A stretch of DNA of 64,000 bases from Dioscorea cayenensis subsp. rotundata (GCF_009730915.1 NC_052484.1:1920826-1984825), one strand, 5' to 3'. Positions 21,510-36,900 are shown, counted from the first letter of the stretch. Translations and numbers: made by a program. Notes: a model not told the origin generated them from the letters alone.

Positions 21510-23620
21510 CTAAGGTAAAAAGAGAACTGTTAAAGGCAGTAGTAGAAGAAGAATTACATGACCAATGTAAACAAACAAAGCCACAAATATGGGGATTTGA
21601 ATTTTTCCTAAATTGCGTCAGTGAGGAATGTTATTCTGAAAGAAACTGATTGCTTTGTAGCAGTATATGATTAATATCATTGTAAGATTGAATGAAGCAA
21701 CGTCGATATTTTATAAAAAAATAGCTGACACAAAAGATCAACACAAACAATTGATTGCATTCACAGTACTACAGAACAATGCATGTAGTAGTAATGGTGA
21801 GTATATGCATCACGGAAGATCTATCCTCGACAAGGATTAATTGTTGAAGTCTTGAAAGACAAAAGATGAACAAAAAGCAAAATGAACCATGAACTCATTC
21901 CGCATTACTAAGCATTACGACTAAGTACGAAGGAAGCACTTGGAAAAACAAACTTGTCTCTAAACTTTGAGATGCTAATAAGAGAACGAGATTTATCGTA
22001 TCTTTTAAACTCCAAACCTAAATACATGCTATGTCAAATATAAATCATCTTCAATGATAAAGCTTTTACTTGCAGGAAGGAAAACAAATCAAACCATTCC
22101 ATACTTGCAGGAAAACAAATCAAACCATTCCATAATCCCCAAGTAAAGCATTCAGTCAATCCAATTCATAGAATTCTGGGCTTCAAATGGGCACTAAACC
22201 ATCATAAACTACTTTCCATGAAAGAAACAACACAGAATCCAGTTCACAAACTATTTTGGATGAACAAGAAATAATTAGGAGTAATAACATGGAAAACTCA
22301 TTTTGGATGAACAAGAAATCAACACATTATCTTATTCCCAACTAAAACATCAGAATCTGAGCATCCAAATGCATCAAACCATCACTGCAAGTAACAACAT
22401 AGAATCAATCCATTTTCAAAAAATATGAAATCAAAATCCGATCTTGATCATAAATTTGACAAAAATTGCATCACAAAATCTTTCGGTCCATAGACCAATT
22501 TTGGATGAATTACAAATCAAATTGGAACTTGATTATAAATTTTGAGTAAAAGATCACAGAAAACTATAATTTTTCACAAATTGCACCAAAATAACTCGTT
22601 TCTGGAGCTGGATTAAGCGATACAAACAACCCTAAACCCTAAATTTTTTCTTTTTCCAAAAAAGATCATTGAAAACTATTTAATCCGTAAAACAAATGCA
22701 AGAATCCGAAGGAGAGCACGTACCTAAAGAGCAGGAACCACAAAGAGTGGAGAGAATGCGACGAGTGATAGATCGGCGACGAGATGCGACGAGCAGAGAG
22801 CAGTGCTCACAAACGAAGAGAATAAAAAAATTGAAAGATTAAATTGCTTATAAGTCCTTGTGAATTTTTATTCTCAGCATTTAGTCCTTCTAATTTTAAT
22901 AACTTGATATAAATTATAATATCAAGATTGGTCGAGTTTATTCTTTCTAACTTATAATCCTCTCTTTTCAATACAGCATAGTCACTATCTTTTCGAAAAT
23001 GACGCCATTTGCACTTCTTAGTCTCTTCTCAGTCGAAATCTCTATTCTTGAAAATCACGGCAAAATAATTAGCACGGAAGGATTAAATAGAATCGTTTTG
23101 AAAGTAGATATTTCTTGAGCGTTTTTGAGTTGAGAGGCCGAAAAAGAAAGAAAGATAGTAAGCCCGAATTAGGGTATTATACATAATAAATTGTATGGTT
23201 GATGAGAAAAACAATTTTTTAATGAAAAATTTTTATATTAAAATTGCACTAACATATTAAAAGCGGATAAATGGTTATGAGCTCTTCTTCTACTTATATA
23301 CAGCGGTTTATATTGCGGGTTCCAAAACTTGATTTGACCTATTACAATCGACATGTATGTCATTTTTGGTCGAGCGTTGTCTTACGATAAATAAAAATCG
23401 AAAGAATATCGAAAGCTAAGCGATATCGAACATAACAAAGCGATGCGCGATGCGTTTTTAATAGACAACACCTAGTTATCTATTTTAATTTTTATCTATT
23501 AATTTAGTTTCAAATTTTTAGTTATTTATATTAATTAACTTATTACATTCTACCTACTACTACTTATACTTTATTATAAAAATGCATACATTATATTTGT
23601 ATCGGGCATGGATACAATTC

Positions 23621-24412
23621 GAGGCTAAATATTGCGATAATTATCTCTACAAAGATAAATATCTTTTAGATTAATTCAAAGAAATCTTGTAAATGTCAGT
23701 GCGAGTGTGCTTGCGTAGATCTTTCTGTATGGGATATATTTAAATTTTCTCTTTTAGTTTTATAATAGTATATGAAATTTTCACATTCTGCCTTACTAAT
23801 TTTTAAATTAATCATAGACTTTTAGCTAAATTTTCTACGATGGTTTTATATAATATTTTACGTTTTAGTTCTTTACTGATTTTTAAATTAAAATCTCACG
23901 ACTCTTATTTACGAGTTATGTGAGTAGTAGATTGTCACGGTGCTGCGAAATTAGGAAATGGTGGATTAAGTAATATGTGATTATCGTGATCTTTTTATAA
24001 TATATATTATCGTTTTCGTAGGTATGGAGTATGGTTTACGTATTCTAGATGATATATGTTAGAAAGGATTTAGATTAAAAATATATGTGAACTAGATGTA
24101 AAATATTATATTAAAGAAAACCTGTTGTGGAGTTTTAAAATGGGATTTGAGAGAAAAAGATTGATTTAAAAGATTATAAAGACAGATGTAAAGATGTATA
24201 TAAAAAGCGGGATTAAAGATTTAAATGGATGATAGAAAAAGAAATTAATTTAAGGGGCCCAGTGTAAGGTAGTCAAGTATTATGGGTCAAAAAGATATAA
24301 AAATGTATACTAAATATCTTGAGAGTCTGGTGCAGTCTGTTGGATGGTGCTGCGCCTGATCATGTCTAAGATCTTTATTTACTGGTATATAATTAAAATC
24401 AATGTTATAACC
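23621..24412. mobile_element. Arm 1 copy of the long-TIR Mutator-like element
   Basis: Corrupted counterpart of 45,124-45,998. It is flanked by the same duplication ATACAATTC (23,612-23,620 and 24,413-24,421). The internal palindrome is still recognisable (TGTGATTATCGTGATCTTTTT and the TATAATATATATTATCG axis). Confidence 0.6.
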
Positions 24413-27400
24413 ATACAATTCACTTGCGTGATGAAAATTTTTATAAAACACCTTTTTAAAATAAAATAAACAAAAACAATAATATTTCCATCAATATTAA
24501 TTCAACCATTTGATATTTGACAAATATATATTTATTTAAATCATTTCCGGCATAAATAATAATAGTATTTTATTCAATATTACTTAGAATTAATCATTTT
24601 AAAATTAAAAGTCTTCTTTTATAAATAATGGGAAGCATTTTTTAATTTACTAATTATTTAACTTACACTCCAAAATAAAACAATCAAAATTTCCGCTTTT
24701 ATCCAATTTTATTCATAGTGAATAATAAATATAAATAAAAATTCTTCTAATTTCAACTTCCAACATCTTGCCTTTATCATCATGTTTCCATCAAATGAAC
24801 ATAATAAATGAAACAAAAACAAATTATTTCCCAATCAATCTAAAACGTTTAATTTTGATTGGGTTGGAATCATTGTTCTGTTCATTTATTATGGTCGTTG
24901 GATGTGATTTTGCAAAAATAAAGGGCGCTGTGGATGAATGGGGGCCTGTTATGTTATTGACCGCTATTTTCAATGGTGGATAAGGCTGATTGACCACGGG
25001 TGTGGTTAAATAGTGGGGTGGAGTGCTGTAAAGAGACATGACCAGGTGGTCTGAAGCCAGTGGGCCTGCTGTGTGTTGCCGGTGAACCGTGGGCTGCACG
25101 TTTTCAAATATAAAATCGGACAGCTGACTACAAAGGTGTTTTATAAATTTGATCTATGGTTATTACAAATATTGGCTGTTTTCAGTGTATCACCAAAAAT
25201 AAATATCTGGGTGTTGTCGAAATCTGCGAAAAGTTCAAGATTCGATTGTCTTTCACGTAGTCTTTTATCCTCTTTAAATTTTTTAATTTTATGGTTTTTT
25301 ATTTGAAATTTTACATTTACAACCTTACAAATTTTTTAAATTAATTTTTTTTAGCAGCTACTATTTAAATTTTCTGATGGTTTTTTATATAATATTTCAT
25401 TTAATGTACTATAATTTTTTTTAAATTAATTTTTTTTTCGGATCTATTTAAAATTTACAATAGGGTTTTTATTTCTTCACGTTTAAGAAATCATATATTT
25501 TTTAATTTAAATTACTAACGTATATCAATTGCAATAAAAAAAAGCGATCATGCTCTATCTACGGATGAAAATGATAATATATATAAAAAGATTCAACCAA
25601 TCCACGTATTACGAACGGCCCCTACTTGAATGAGGGTAGACGATTTGAACGACTATGATGATCGAAATAGATTTGTGAGGAAAAATTTTAATTTAAAAAT
25701 TGTAATTAAAACGTAAAATATTATATAAAGCGAGACAGTAAATTTAAATAAAGTTGTGATAGATGATTTATTTGTAAGGTTGTGAAATGTTAAAATTTGA
25801 AATATAAAAGCTTATTATAAAATTAGAAATTTAAATACTGTCCGTGTCTTAATGCAATGCACTATCAGAACACTGTTTCAGAGATGCCTTTCTGCTGGTT
25901 GCTCAATCTAATCAGTATATTTATTTTCGTATATAATTATCGCAATATTTAGCGCGAATGTCAATCCATGCTGCATAATATAATGTAGCCATAGTAATAA
26001 AGTATATATATAGTATTAGAATGTAATAAGCTAATTAATATATAACTAAAAATTTGAAACTAAATTATTAGATAAAATTAAAATAGAGATTTATTATTTG
26101 TTATTAAAAATGCACGCGCAGATCGCTTGTTATGATGCTATCGCTTTAGTTTCGTGATATTCTTTGATTTTCCATTGTATCATATCTCTGATGTCGGTAC
26201 ATGACAGATGTCTGCGATTGTAATGAGGTCCGTGATTGTTTGGAAACCCCAATATAAACTCGCTTGTATATAATGCAAGAAGAGCTCATAACCATTTATC
26301 TCGTTTTAATAGTGTTGAATTTTTAATATAAAAATTTTTCATTATTGTTTTCTCATCAGCATACAGCTATTAGGGTATAATCGCGATTAGTTTACTCTTT
26401 ATAACTTTCTCTTTGGCTCTCCATTCAAAAATCTGCTCAAGAGTCTACTTTAAAATGATCTATTTAATCCTTGCGGGTTAATTATTTTCTTGGTATTTTC
26501 AGGAATAGAGATTTTGATGAGAAGAGATTAAGAGTAAAAAGGACTAAATTGATGCGTTTTTGAAAGTATAGGGATTAGTGAGCGTATTTTTGAGTAGAGG
26601 TTATAGAGAAAGTAATGATGAGTGGATTCGGATATTATAATTTGCATGTCAAGTTGTCAAATTAGGACTAAATGCTGAGACTAAAAATTCACAAGGACTT
26701 ATAAGCAATTTAATCTTTCAATTTTTATTCTCCTTCGTTTGGAGCACCTGCTCTCTCTCGTCGCATCGTCGTCCCGATCTCATCACTCGTCGCATTCTCC
26801 ACTCTTTGTGGTTCCTGCTCTTTAGGTACGTGCTCTCCTTCGGATTCTTGCTTGTTTTACGGATTAAATAGTTTTCAATGATCTTTTTGGAAAAAGAAAA
26901 ATTTAGGGTTTAGGGTTGCTGTATCAGCTTAATCCAGCTCCAGAAACATTATTTTGGTTGCAATTTGTGAAAAATTATAGTTTTCTGTGATCTTTTACTC
27001 AAAATTTATAATCAAGTTCAATTTGATTTTTGTAATTCATCAAAATTGGTCTATGGACCGAAAGATTTTGTGACTGAATGTCAAATCTATGACTCAAGAT
27101 CAGTTTTGGTTTCATGATTTTTGAAAATGGATTGATTCTATGTTGTTACTTGCAGTGATGGTTTGATACATTTGGATGCTCAGATTCTGATGTTTTGTTT
27201 GAGGGAATAAGATAATGTGTTGATTTCTTGTTTCATCCAAAGTGAGTCATGTTATCTCCTAATTATTTTTCTTTGTTCATCCAAAATAGTTTGTGAACTG
27301 GATTCTGTGTTGTCTTTCATGGAGAAAGTAGTTTATGATGGTTTGATGCCCATTTGAAGCCCAGAAATTTATAGGATTGGATTGACTGAATACTTTACTT

Positions 27401-28028
27401 GGGGATTATGGAATGGTTTGATTTGTTTTCCTGCAAGTATGGAATGGTTTGATTTGTTTTCCTTCCTGCAAGTAAAAGCTTTATCATTGAAGATGATTTA
27501 TATTTGACATAGCATGTATTTGGTTTGGAGTTTAAAAGATCCGATAAATCTATTTCTCTTATTAGCATCTCAAAGTTTAGAACAAGTTTGTTTTCCAAGT
27601 GCTTCCTTCGTACTTTAGTCGTAATGCTTAGTAATGCGGAATGAGTTCATGGTTCATTTTGCTTTTTGTTCATCTTTTGTCTTTCAAGACTTCAACAATT
27701 AATCCTTGTCGAGGATAGATCTTCCGATGCTAGTCATATACTCACCATTTCACTACTACATGCATTGTTCTGTAGTGCCGCGAGCAATCAATTGTTTGTG
27801 TTGATCTTTTGTGTCAACTATATATAAAATATCGACGTTGCTTCATTCAATCTTACAATGATATTAATCGATATACTGCTACAAAGCAATCAGTTTCTTT
27901 CAGGGGACTAATCATTCCTCACGACGCAATTTAGGAAAATTCAAATCCCATATTTGTGGCTTTGTTTGTTTACATTGGTCATGTAATTCTTCTTCTACTA
28001 CTGCCTTTAACAGTTCTCTTTACCTTAG

Positions 28029-28326
28029 ATGTCACGTAGTACGCAATATCGCACTTGCGGCAGGCCTATTGCATGTCGCGGTGCCGGCTTATCATTTTCC
28101 TTCTTCTTTGTGTAAGTAATCCACATGAACTTCTCGACATCATATCATCTATTGTTTATTAAACTTTTGTGTTATTTGTGCTATCTATGTCAGGACATCA
28201 AAAGAACAAACCAATGGTGATTCCCTCAAAAACTCTTCCGCCTCAAGCAACGATTTCGAGGGCCCTATATCAACACTGGATCCCGCGATATGGGTCCCGA
28301 TCCTACTAACTACCCTAAAATTATGA
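28029..28326 (+). pseudogene. Arm 2 copy of the small membrane-protein gene
   Basis: join(28029..28111, 28194..28326). Exon 1 keeps 83 nt but carries substitutions and an early stop (ATGTCACGTAGTACG in place of ATGTCACGAGTACGC). Exon 2 ends CCTAAAATTATGA with an extra A. Mirror of 21,216-21,509. Confidence 0.6.
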
Positions 28327-29399
28327 TACATACTATTTGAGTAGCAGTATTACTATTGAATCGATTTAAATGCGTTTTCGTGTGCTGTAAACCAGAATTT
28401 GTGCATCAATATGCATAGTCAGTCTTTGAATGTATGTATTTGTTTACTGATTTTGCAACAAAGAGTCTCACGTCTGTGTTTACTCTTGATCATTTAGTTT
28501 GTTCTTCATGATTTTTTGGAATTGGGAGTTCATTTGTTTGAAGACAAAGTTGTTTGACAGGATTAGATCTACTGAAAATGCACTTTCGTAGATGCTTTTA
28601 CAAAAATAATAATTGTATATGTCCATGTACTTTATAAAAGTACAGGTATACTACATCTGTTGCTAAAAATGAAATTTTGAAAATAATATTTTATGTATAT
28701 ATTATATATGAGAATTCATCAACTTACGTACGTTTATGTCATTAGAAAGAGAGATATGGACACAATCTGGTATAGCACCAGTAATCTAAACAGTAATCAA
28801 AGCATGCACTAGTAGATTGTGGGCGTTTGTTATTGATTGAGTTATGGTTCAGGTGAGTAATGTATGTATTTTTGCACTGTTTATAGTGTCGTCGCACCAT
28901 CTGAAATCGTCGTTGAATTCAATCAACGATTGAATCATAATATTGTATAATTGAATTCACGGATGTTCAGAAGAGGCAGTCTAATTATATATTATCTTAG
29001 AATCAACAATTTGAAGTGCTTTTCTTACGAATTCTTAATGAACCAACGTTTGATCTATATAAATGTAAGGGGATGTTTGTTTGGGAAGTAATAAGTCCTT
29101 TTAACATCTATTTTGCATTCTTGACTTTATATTTGAACATAAACTAATTAGGCCACACATGATATTTTTCCTTGGTTGATTATGGCATGGATGGTCAACA
29201 CGTGTCCTTTTCACTGCCCTATGTGTGTATCTCTAGCGTGCTTCACAAATGTCTTGGTGCTTCCCTTTCACGCCAAGTTTCTCAGTTTATCGTGAGAGTC
29301 TGGCTCCATGATCTTCACTAATTTTTATCTTGTACCAAAAAGAGCCAAATTTATTGAAAAAGAGAAAATTTTGTATATGCCCATAGAATATTAATTTTA

Positions 29400-32300
29400 G
29401 TGAAAGTGCTAAAATAACATCTAAGTTTCTAATATTTCAAAAAGCACATTAATTTGACATCAATGCTACCTTCATCCTAGATGAATTTAGAGGCTACTCA
29501 AGGTTTAATGAGGTTGGTTTAAATTTTGGGCACAATGTATCCTTTTCGTGAGGAAGTTGTGGCCAAGTGAGGCGCTGGTTTGCCAGTAACGTCCTGCTGT
29601 GCATAATCTAAGAGGATACTGTTTTCTTGGTTAATCCCTGAGAGCACTTTGGTCTATGGTTTCTTTCCCTCTCTTCATCTCTTCATCTCTTGACTTTTCC
29701 TTTTTCAAAAGTTACTCAGTTCTTGAGGTCATCTTACGTAGGATTGGATGCGCTCGAAGAACTCACACTCAACTTCTTCTGGCGTTTCATTAGTTTTAAC
29801 GGCTACGAGTGAGGCGAGGTGGATGCTGAGTTGAAGATGTTGTCGCGATTTCCTTTTGTTTTGATATTCGTGGGTTTTCTTTTTAGTTTCGAGTTTTCTA
29901 AAAGTATTACTATTAGAAAGAGATTTTTCGGTTTCGTGGTGTGATTATTGGATGATCTTGTAGATTTTGTAGGAAGATTTTTCAGTGAGAGTTTTGTTTG
30001 TTTTCGATTTTCGTTTGTGTCACATAGTCAAAAGCGATGATCATGTGTTGAGCAGATTTTTCGATTGTTTAGCAATTTCGTCTGTGATGTCCGACTCGAT
30101 CCACATTTGTCTAGGGACGGTAGGGTTTAATTTTGAGATATAAATATTGTTATTCTGTTTAGCTATCGATTGTTCTGTTAAGTTTCAAAATTTATGTTTA
30201 AATATCAATGCTTTGTTTAACTACTGATAGTTTCTATTTAAATTTCATCATTTTCTTTTTAAATTTGCATTTATTTACGAAAACAATTTTCATAAATAAC
30301 AAGCAAATTGTATAGTAATATCGCGATAGGTTGTGGCAAACATATGTATTGAATATAAGTAATTATTTGCTTAGTTAGCGATGGTTAACTGCGAAGATCT
30401 ACGATTGTCAGTTCACACGTCGTGATAGTGAAATAAGTTTTTAAAATGATTAGCGCCTGCAAAACGTCTGTCAACATGCGATAGACAAAACTTGAAAATG
30501 ATCTAACGAGTGAGGAAGGCCTACTAAAGTCGTCGGAATTGCGCGCTTGAGGGTGGAACGGACACACTCGTAGAATCCAGGATCCCTCACTAAAATCATT
30601 TCTGCTTTTAAACTAAAGCCCGGATATATTTAAACAGAGACATAACTTTTCATGAGACTGATAAATTTAAAATGAAAACATTTTATGCTACTGTATAATT
30701 TTAAAAGCGGAAACAAGGACATGATGATAATAGTTGAGAAAAACATAGTTTTAAGCGGAGACCCGGGATGATTAATCAATAGTAACTTATACAACTGACT
30801 ATGCTTTATGTTTAAATATCATTGTTTTCATTTTTAAATTTGCGTTTATTTCGAAAACGATTTTTCGTAAATGACGAGCAAAATGTACTGATAATATCGT
30901 CGATGGTTTGTAGCGAAACATATATAGCGAATATGAGTTATCATTTATGTAGTTGGCGATAGTTTCTTTAGCAGATCTACGATTGTGCGCACTCGTGAGT
31001 GAGTGAAGTGGGTTTTAAATGGTTAGTGGCTGCAACGATTGTCTCGGCGTGCTGATACAAAACTTGAAATGATCTAACGAGTAAGGAGGCCTATAGTCGT
31101 CGCGGTGGCGCGAGGCGACGGATCATGTTCGTGAGAATCCGAATACCCTCACTAAAATCATTTCTAAACTAAAGCTCGGATATATTTAAGCAGGACAATA
31201 ACGTTTTTAAAAGCAGAGACTATGATAAATTTAAGCGGAAACATTTATGCTTAAATAAAAATTGTATAATTTTAAGCGGAAACAAGGAGACGTGATAATA
31301 GTTGAGACATAAGCTTTTAAAGGCGGGCGGGATAATTAATCGATAATTAACTTGTACTAACTATGTTTATGTTTAAATATTATTAAAGTTTTTAAATTTC
31401 GTCTGTTATAGCTTGATTTTCATAAATAACGAGCAAATGTACTAATAATATCGCGATAGTTTGGTAACATATATATGAATATAAGTTATCATTTATTTTT
31501 AATTGGCGATAGTTTCTTTGCTAAGATCTACGATTGTGTCCAGATTACTCGTGTGGTAGTAAAGTAAGGTTTTTAAATGATTAGCGCCTTTCAAAGCGAA
31601 AATGCGTGTCTGACATGCAGATCGACAAAACTATATCGATCTAACGAGTATGGCGAGCCTATAAATCGCGGACACAGGCGCGTGGAGGCACGAGATACCT
31701 AGTACTCGATCATGATCCGTTTAAACAAAATGCGTATATATTTAAGCGAGATGACATAACATTTCTAACTGTGACTTGATAAATTTAAGCGGAAACATTA
31801 TGCTTAAAGCACTGTATAATTTTAAGCGGAAACAAAGGGCGCGATGATAATAGTTGAGAAAAACATAAGTTTTAAGCGGAAGCGGGATAGTGTCGATAAT
31901 TAACTTTCTCTGACTATGTTTTATGTTTAAATATCATCGTCATACGTTTAAATTTGCGCTTTGTTTGTGAAAAGCTTGATTTTCGTAAATAGCGGCGAAA
32001 ACGTCTGATAATATGCTGCGATGTTTGTGGCGAATATATATGTAGCGAATAATGAAGTTATCATTTATGCTTAGTCAGCGATAGTTTACTGCGAGATCTC
32101 GCGATCGTCTCACTCTCGCGACTCTTGGTAGTAGCGAAATAGGTTTTAAACTGGTTTGGCCTTTACTATAACGTCAGTCTCGATGTACGACATAACTGTC
32201 AAAACGAGTCTAACGAGTGAGGAAGGCTCTACTCGTCGTCGCGTGCGATGGCCAGAGTGAGGTGGGACGGATCTCGCTCGCTACATGGGAATTCGAATCA

Positions 32301-32692
32301 CTCTCGCAAAATCATTTCCGCTTTACTACTCATGATATATTTAAAGCGAAACTTGATAATTTTAAAGCCCAGGAACATTTATGTTTAAACAAAAAGTCAG
32401 TAGTAATTTTAAGCGGAAATGCAGTGGACGTAGCCGTAGGATAAAAGCTCCTCGAAAGTTTCGTTTTCGAGAAATATAGAAACGTAAAGTGTTAGGCAGC
32501 GTGACGTGACTAGGCGCTCTGCACCGCTTTTAAGGGCACGATGGAATTTCAGCGACATGGACGTCAAGTGACCTACAAGAGCAGTATGAAGTCAAACGAT
32601 AAAAAGAAGGGTCGTTCATGCGGTGTTCATAACCTTGCGTGTATGTTTGGAGCATTTTAAAGAGTGTTGGGGGTAAATAGTAATCTTTCGCT
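29400..32692. mobile_element. Arm 2 copy of the 3.35-kb Mutator-like element
   Basis: Reverse-oriented copy bounded by TTAATTTTA at 29,391-29,399 and 32,693-32,701. The 582-bp units survive as ATCTAACGAGT followed by G-rich variants near 30,500, 31,072, 31,640 and 32,209. Sequence accuracy falls steadily across the array. Confidence 0.6.
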
Positions 32693-32829
32693 TTAATTTT
32701 AAACTATATTGATCTGAAAGTGTATTAAAAATATTTCACTATCTCCAAATTTCCAATTCTAATTAATACTAATTAAAATTTAAATGATTCCTTGGTTCGA
32801 AAGGAATTCACGCTTTTTATCAGCTCGTA

Positions 32830-32887
<58 letters not shown>

Positions 32888-33136
32888 GATCGATCCTCCT
32901 GCGAGCGCTCGCTGCGCCGCATGGCGATTCTCGTGAGCAAGAATAATTCCACGTGCCTCGTTATAGTGCTACGGTGAAAGTGATCTTGTGAGTATTTTAA
33001 CGCGAGCCAGTCCGATCGATTTCATTGTGACGCAGTGAATCGAATCAATCGCGTCGCCCAGTCCTGTTAAAATTCTATGGCAGATGTCATCATCGCGGAC
33101 GCTATACTGAACATGCGCTGAGACGATGCTTTAGTC

Positions 33137-33187
<51 letters not shown>

Positions 33188-33556
33188 AAAAGACCAAATG
33201 ATTGTTTTAATAATTATGGGCTAATATGAAATTGGAGTAGCAAAATTATATATTTTCCATTATTATTTATTTATTTATTAAATATGGATAAACAACGACT
33301 AAAGTGTACATCCTACATAAAAACTTGAGTACTATGTAACGTTTTCTATAGTTAGAAATTAACTTTTAGATATAGATATAAATAAATATATATATAATTA
33401 TAAGGATATTATATGTACACAAAATTTATATATCAAATTACCTCTTAACTTGTTAATACTCAGAAAATTTAAAATAAAATTAAGGAAGCGAATAGACGCT
33501 CGTCGAGTTTATGCTAAGCTCGACGACGTCGTGAAATGTGTTTATTGTGAGAGAGA

Positions 33557-33591
<35 letters not shown>

Positions 33592-33981
33592 AATAAATAA
33601 AAGGAGTATTTATTTGTTATATGTATATATATATATAATTTTATTTGATATATAGATACTTTCCGTTTTGTCATCTTTTAATACTTGGTATGCACACCAA
33701 GTCTTCATGTTATTTAATCGGATACGTTGGAATCGCGTGATATTTCTAGGTAGATAATTAACCTTATAATTTATCGGTATGTCGCTACACCAACGTATTT
33801 AAAATGACGTAAACTCGACTAAATGTGATGAGTTTAATTATACGCTATATGTCTAATGAGGCTAGGCGAGGAAATACATCTATGGTCTATAGGGTTTATG
33901 TAAAGAATTAAATCCTCTTTGTTTCAGTGTCAATGGTCCTCTGCCCAAACACAAAATCATATCTTTTGAGCTCCCATATCA

Positions 33982-36900
33982 ATGGCGGCACCTGCAGCTC
34001 CATTGGCATCCTTCTCCATCTCCCACCTCCTCCCTTCTCTCAGCCCCTCTCTTCTCCATCTCCTATTCTCCTTCTCCTCCTCGTCCTTCTCTCCCTACGC
34101 CGCCGCTGCTCCTCTTCTGCCGGTCACCGCCTCTCCGAGTTGCGGCTGGCCCTCTTCTCCAGTCGCTGATGCTCAAGGGTCCATCCAGATCGAGAGGATT
34201 TCTCGCGAGAGCGCTCTTCGTCGGAGGAGGTTTTTCGCTGGAGGGATCACATTGGTACCCAGTTTCCCTTTATAGAGGACCTCGATCCCAAGCGCTCACT
34301 CCGTTCCAGCTCCTCAACCGCGACATCGTCCTCTGGAAAGACAACTCCGGCGAATGGGTTGCTGTCGATGACCGCTGCCCTCATCGTCTTTGCCCTGCTT
34401 TCGGTAATCCACTCTTCAAATTGAGATCTTTGAGATTGTTGAGCAATTCATTGATTTCATTGTTGTTTTTGGCGCAGGAGGAGTGAGTGATCGAGTGAGA
34501 CGGGTGCTTGGGAGTGCTCATGTATCATGGGTGGTCGTTTGATCGCACCTGCAGCGTGCACGCACGCGGATCCCTCAGGCGGCGCAGGGAAGGGCCGGGC
34601 GAACGCCGCCCGATCCGAAGAGAGCTTGTGTTGCTAGATTTCCAAACCCTAGTTTCTCAGGGCTTGTTGTTTGTTTTGGCCTGCACAATGCGAATGGGTG
34701 GGAAAAGGCTGCCGCTTCTTGCAAAGCCTCCAATGAGTACTTGTGAATATTTGCAGCTGTTTGTTTAGATCATTGTAAAATTATTGTGGTTTTTTGGATG
34801 GTTTTGTTTGTTAGGTTGCCAGATGACTTCGCTGATCCCTCATTCTCAACAGTGACTATTCAGAGAGATTTATACTCATGGATATGACATATGTTGTTTC
34901 CGATCCTCTCACATATTGACTTTGCACGTAAGGTAGTGCTTTTGATATTGAGTGCAAATGTTTATGTGATCATTGATTGATAGTTTTGAGCTTAACTACT
35001 TGTTATAGTGAAATCCTTGCCAATGAATCATTTTGCAAATTTTCTCTTTGCAATTGAATTACAGAAATGCTGATCTGATCATGATTGATGACTTCACTCA
35101 CTCGTTTCGTGTAAAATTTCCTCACCGATTAATATATATTATTGACTGGGGCGTGTTAGAGGATGATTAGCTTAGGATGTGCACTACATTACAGCTCCCA
35201 CACTTTCAATAGATCAGAACACACCCTGTGCTCTTTGAGTACAAATGGTGGACCTTGTAGATTGGACTTGTTTTTAATAAAGAACTGCTCTATATAATCG
35301 CCAAAAGTTTCTGTAGACATTTTACCATCATGTATGACCTTGTATTTTAACAAGTCATAGTGTCGCTTGTAATTTTGCAGACCCTTGATGTCAATACCTC
35401 TTCTGTACACCCTAAATTTTAGTTTCTGGGTGCTCAAATCTATGTGGATTGTGGATAAAGTCTATAGATGATTGCCTCCATCCTGCATCTCAGGTGGACA
35501 GCACTTGTGTATCGTATCTGTCTGTCCAAGATTTTGTATCAATATGTCAAATATAAATCCTGTGCACGATGGGAAATATTTTTGGACTTTCGTGTGAGAA
35601 CTGCTATATTTACTTTTGGTGATGTACAGCTAGCAAATGAAAACTGGAAATTTTATCATGGTGTCTTTTTCTATGTATTAATCATGAAATTAAATCATGA
35701 TTAGAAGTAATCATGTCGACTTTCATATTGCATTTAAACACGGCCTTTTTCCAATGATGCTCTTACGGTGACTGGAAGAGGAGGATAGCGACTAAGCCAT
35801 TGCCATTTCAGACAGATGGAATCGAGTGGTGTTTCCTGGATGCTGCATCATCTGATGCTAATCCTCGTATTAGTGCTGGAATTTGTGGCTCGCTTGTTAT
35901 TATATCAATAAGTAGTTTCATGGATTTGCACCATCGCTGCTTTCCAGATCTCCTTTATTTGGTTTTGGTCATTCCTTTGTGAATTGACTTTCGTTGGAAG
36001 ATGCCTTATTTAGTGGCTGTCTGATGGGAAAGTTTATGCATCTCCTGTATAATGTAAAGACATATTTGACTCTCTTTATCTTATATTGTTTCATGATGTT
36101 TTGCAAGAATCCAGCTTTACCATATGTTATAATTTCACTGGAGAAATTACACTGTTATTTGCTGAAAGACATAGGAAGAGTTAAATTCTGGGGAGAACCT
36201 CACACGTACTGGGTTGTTTTAGCGTGTTCATGACACTAGAAAGTGTGTGTGTGTTATTCATTTGGCTTGATCTAAAGGTCATGTAAAGGTGTTTGGTGCA
36301 AACACGTGGCCTGTTACAGATTTGCTATTACAGTGTTCTTGGATTTGCCACTGTAGGCGCGAGCATGGGCACTTTTGAGTATATGTGTGACAGTGCTGTC
36401 CTGCCTACCCTCCACTTTTAGAGTTGTTTGCTGAATATAAAGCCTCAGGTCCTTTTAATCTGAAATTTTTTTCCTAAATATTTTCTCTTTGGATGTGATC
36501 TCTCTGTTTCAGGATTGAGATAGACACAAAATTGCCAATTTTTGGAGACCAGAAATGGGACATATGGATATGCTCTTTCAACATACCAATGGCTCCTGGG
36601 AAGACTCGCTCCATTGTTGTTTGCGGTAAAGAACTTTCAATTCACCATGCCTGGACCTGCACCTGAGTGGCAGGTACAAACATTCATCTCTTGAAATTAC
36701 ATGAAAATAACAAGTATTTTTAATATCTTTGAAAATATAGATACTACTGGTTAAGTATATGGCGCATGTCACGCCTCTTTTTTTTTTTAATTTCAAACAT
36801 TTGGGTTTGGAGTAATTAGTTGCTTTCCTCCGCTTCTACTTGATTAATTGTGCCTATAAATTGTGTACTGAAAAGCACCATTTTGGTCTTCTGGGGATTC

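Larger units (their letters stand above)
9172..24846 (+). repeat. Arm 1 of a 31-kb inverted repeat
   Basis: Read in reverse complement, this arm is colinear with 24,847-40,500. Paired landmarks: AAATGGATATACAAAACC at 9172 against the last bases before the gap at 40,500; DUF1997 ATG 9843/39822; PTC52 exon 7 start 11958/37514; PTC52 ATG 15520/33982; small-gene ATG 21509/28029. Coordinate sums stay between about 49,470 and 49,690, so only small indels separate the arms. The arms meet with almost no spacer at CCAATCAATCTAAAACG. Arm 1 is fairly clean up to about 16 kb and shows more errors from about 17 to 24.8 kb. Confidence 0.9.

Noticed and set aside
30000-33900. CpG-rich stretches that might be horizontally acquired DNA or a CpG island
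   Set aside because: They are colinear with AT-rich arm 1 sequence; the CG excess is scattered error, not separate DNA.
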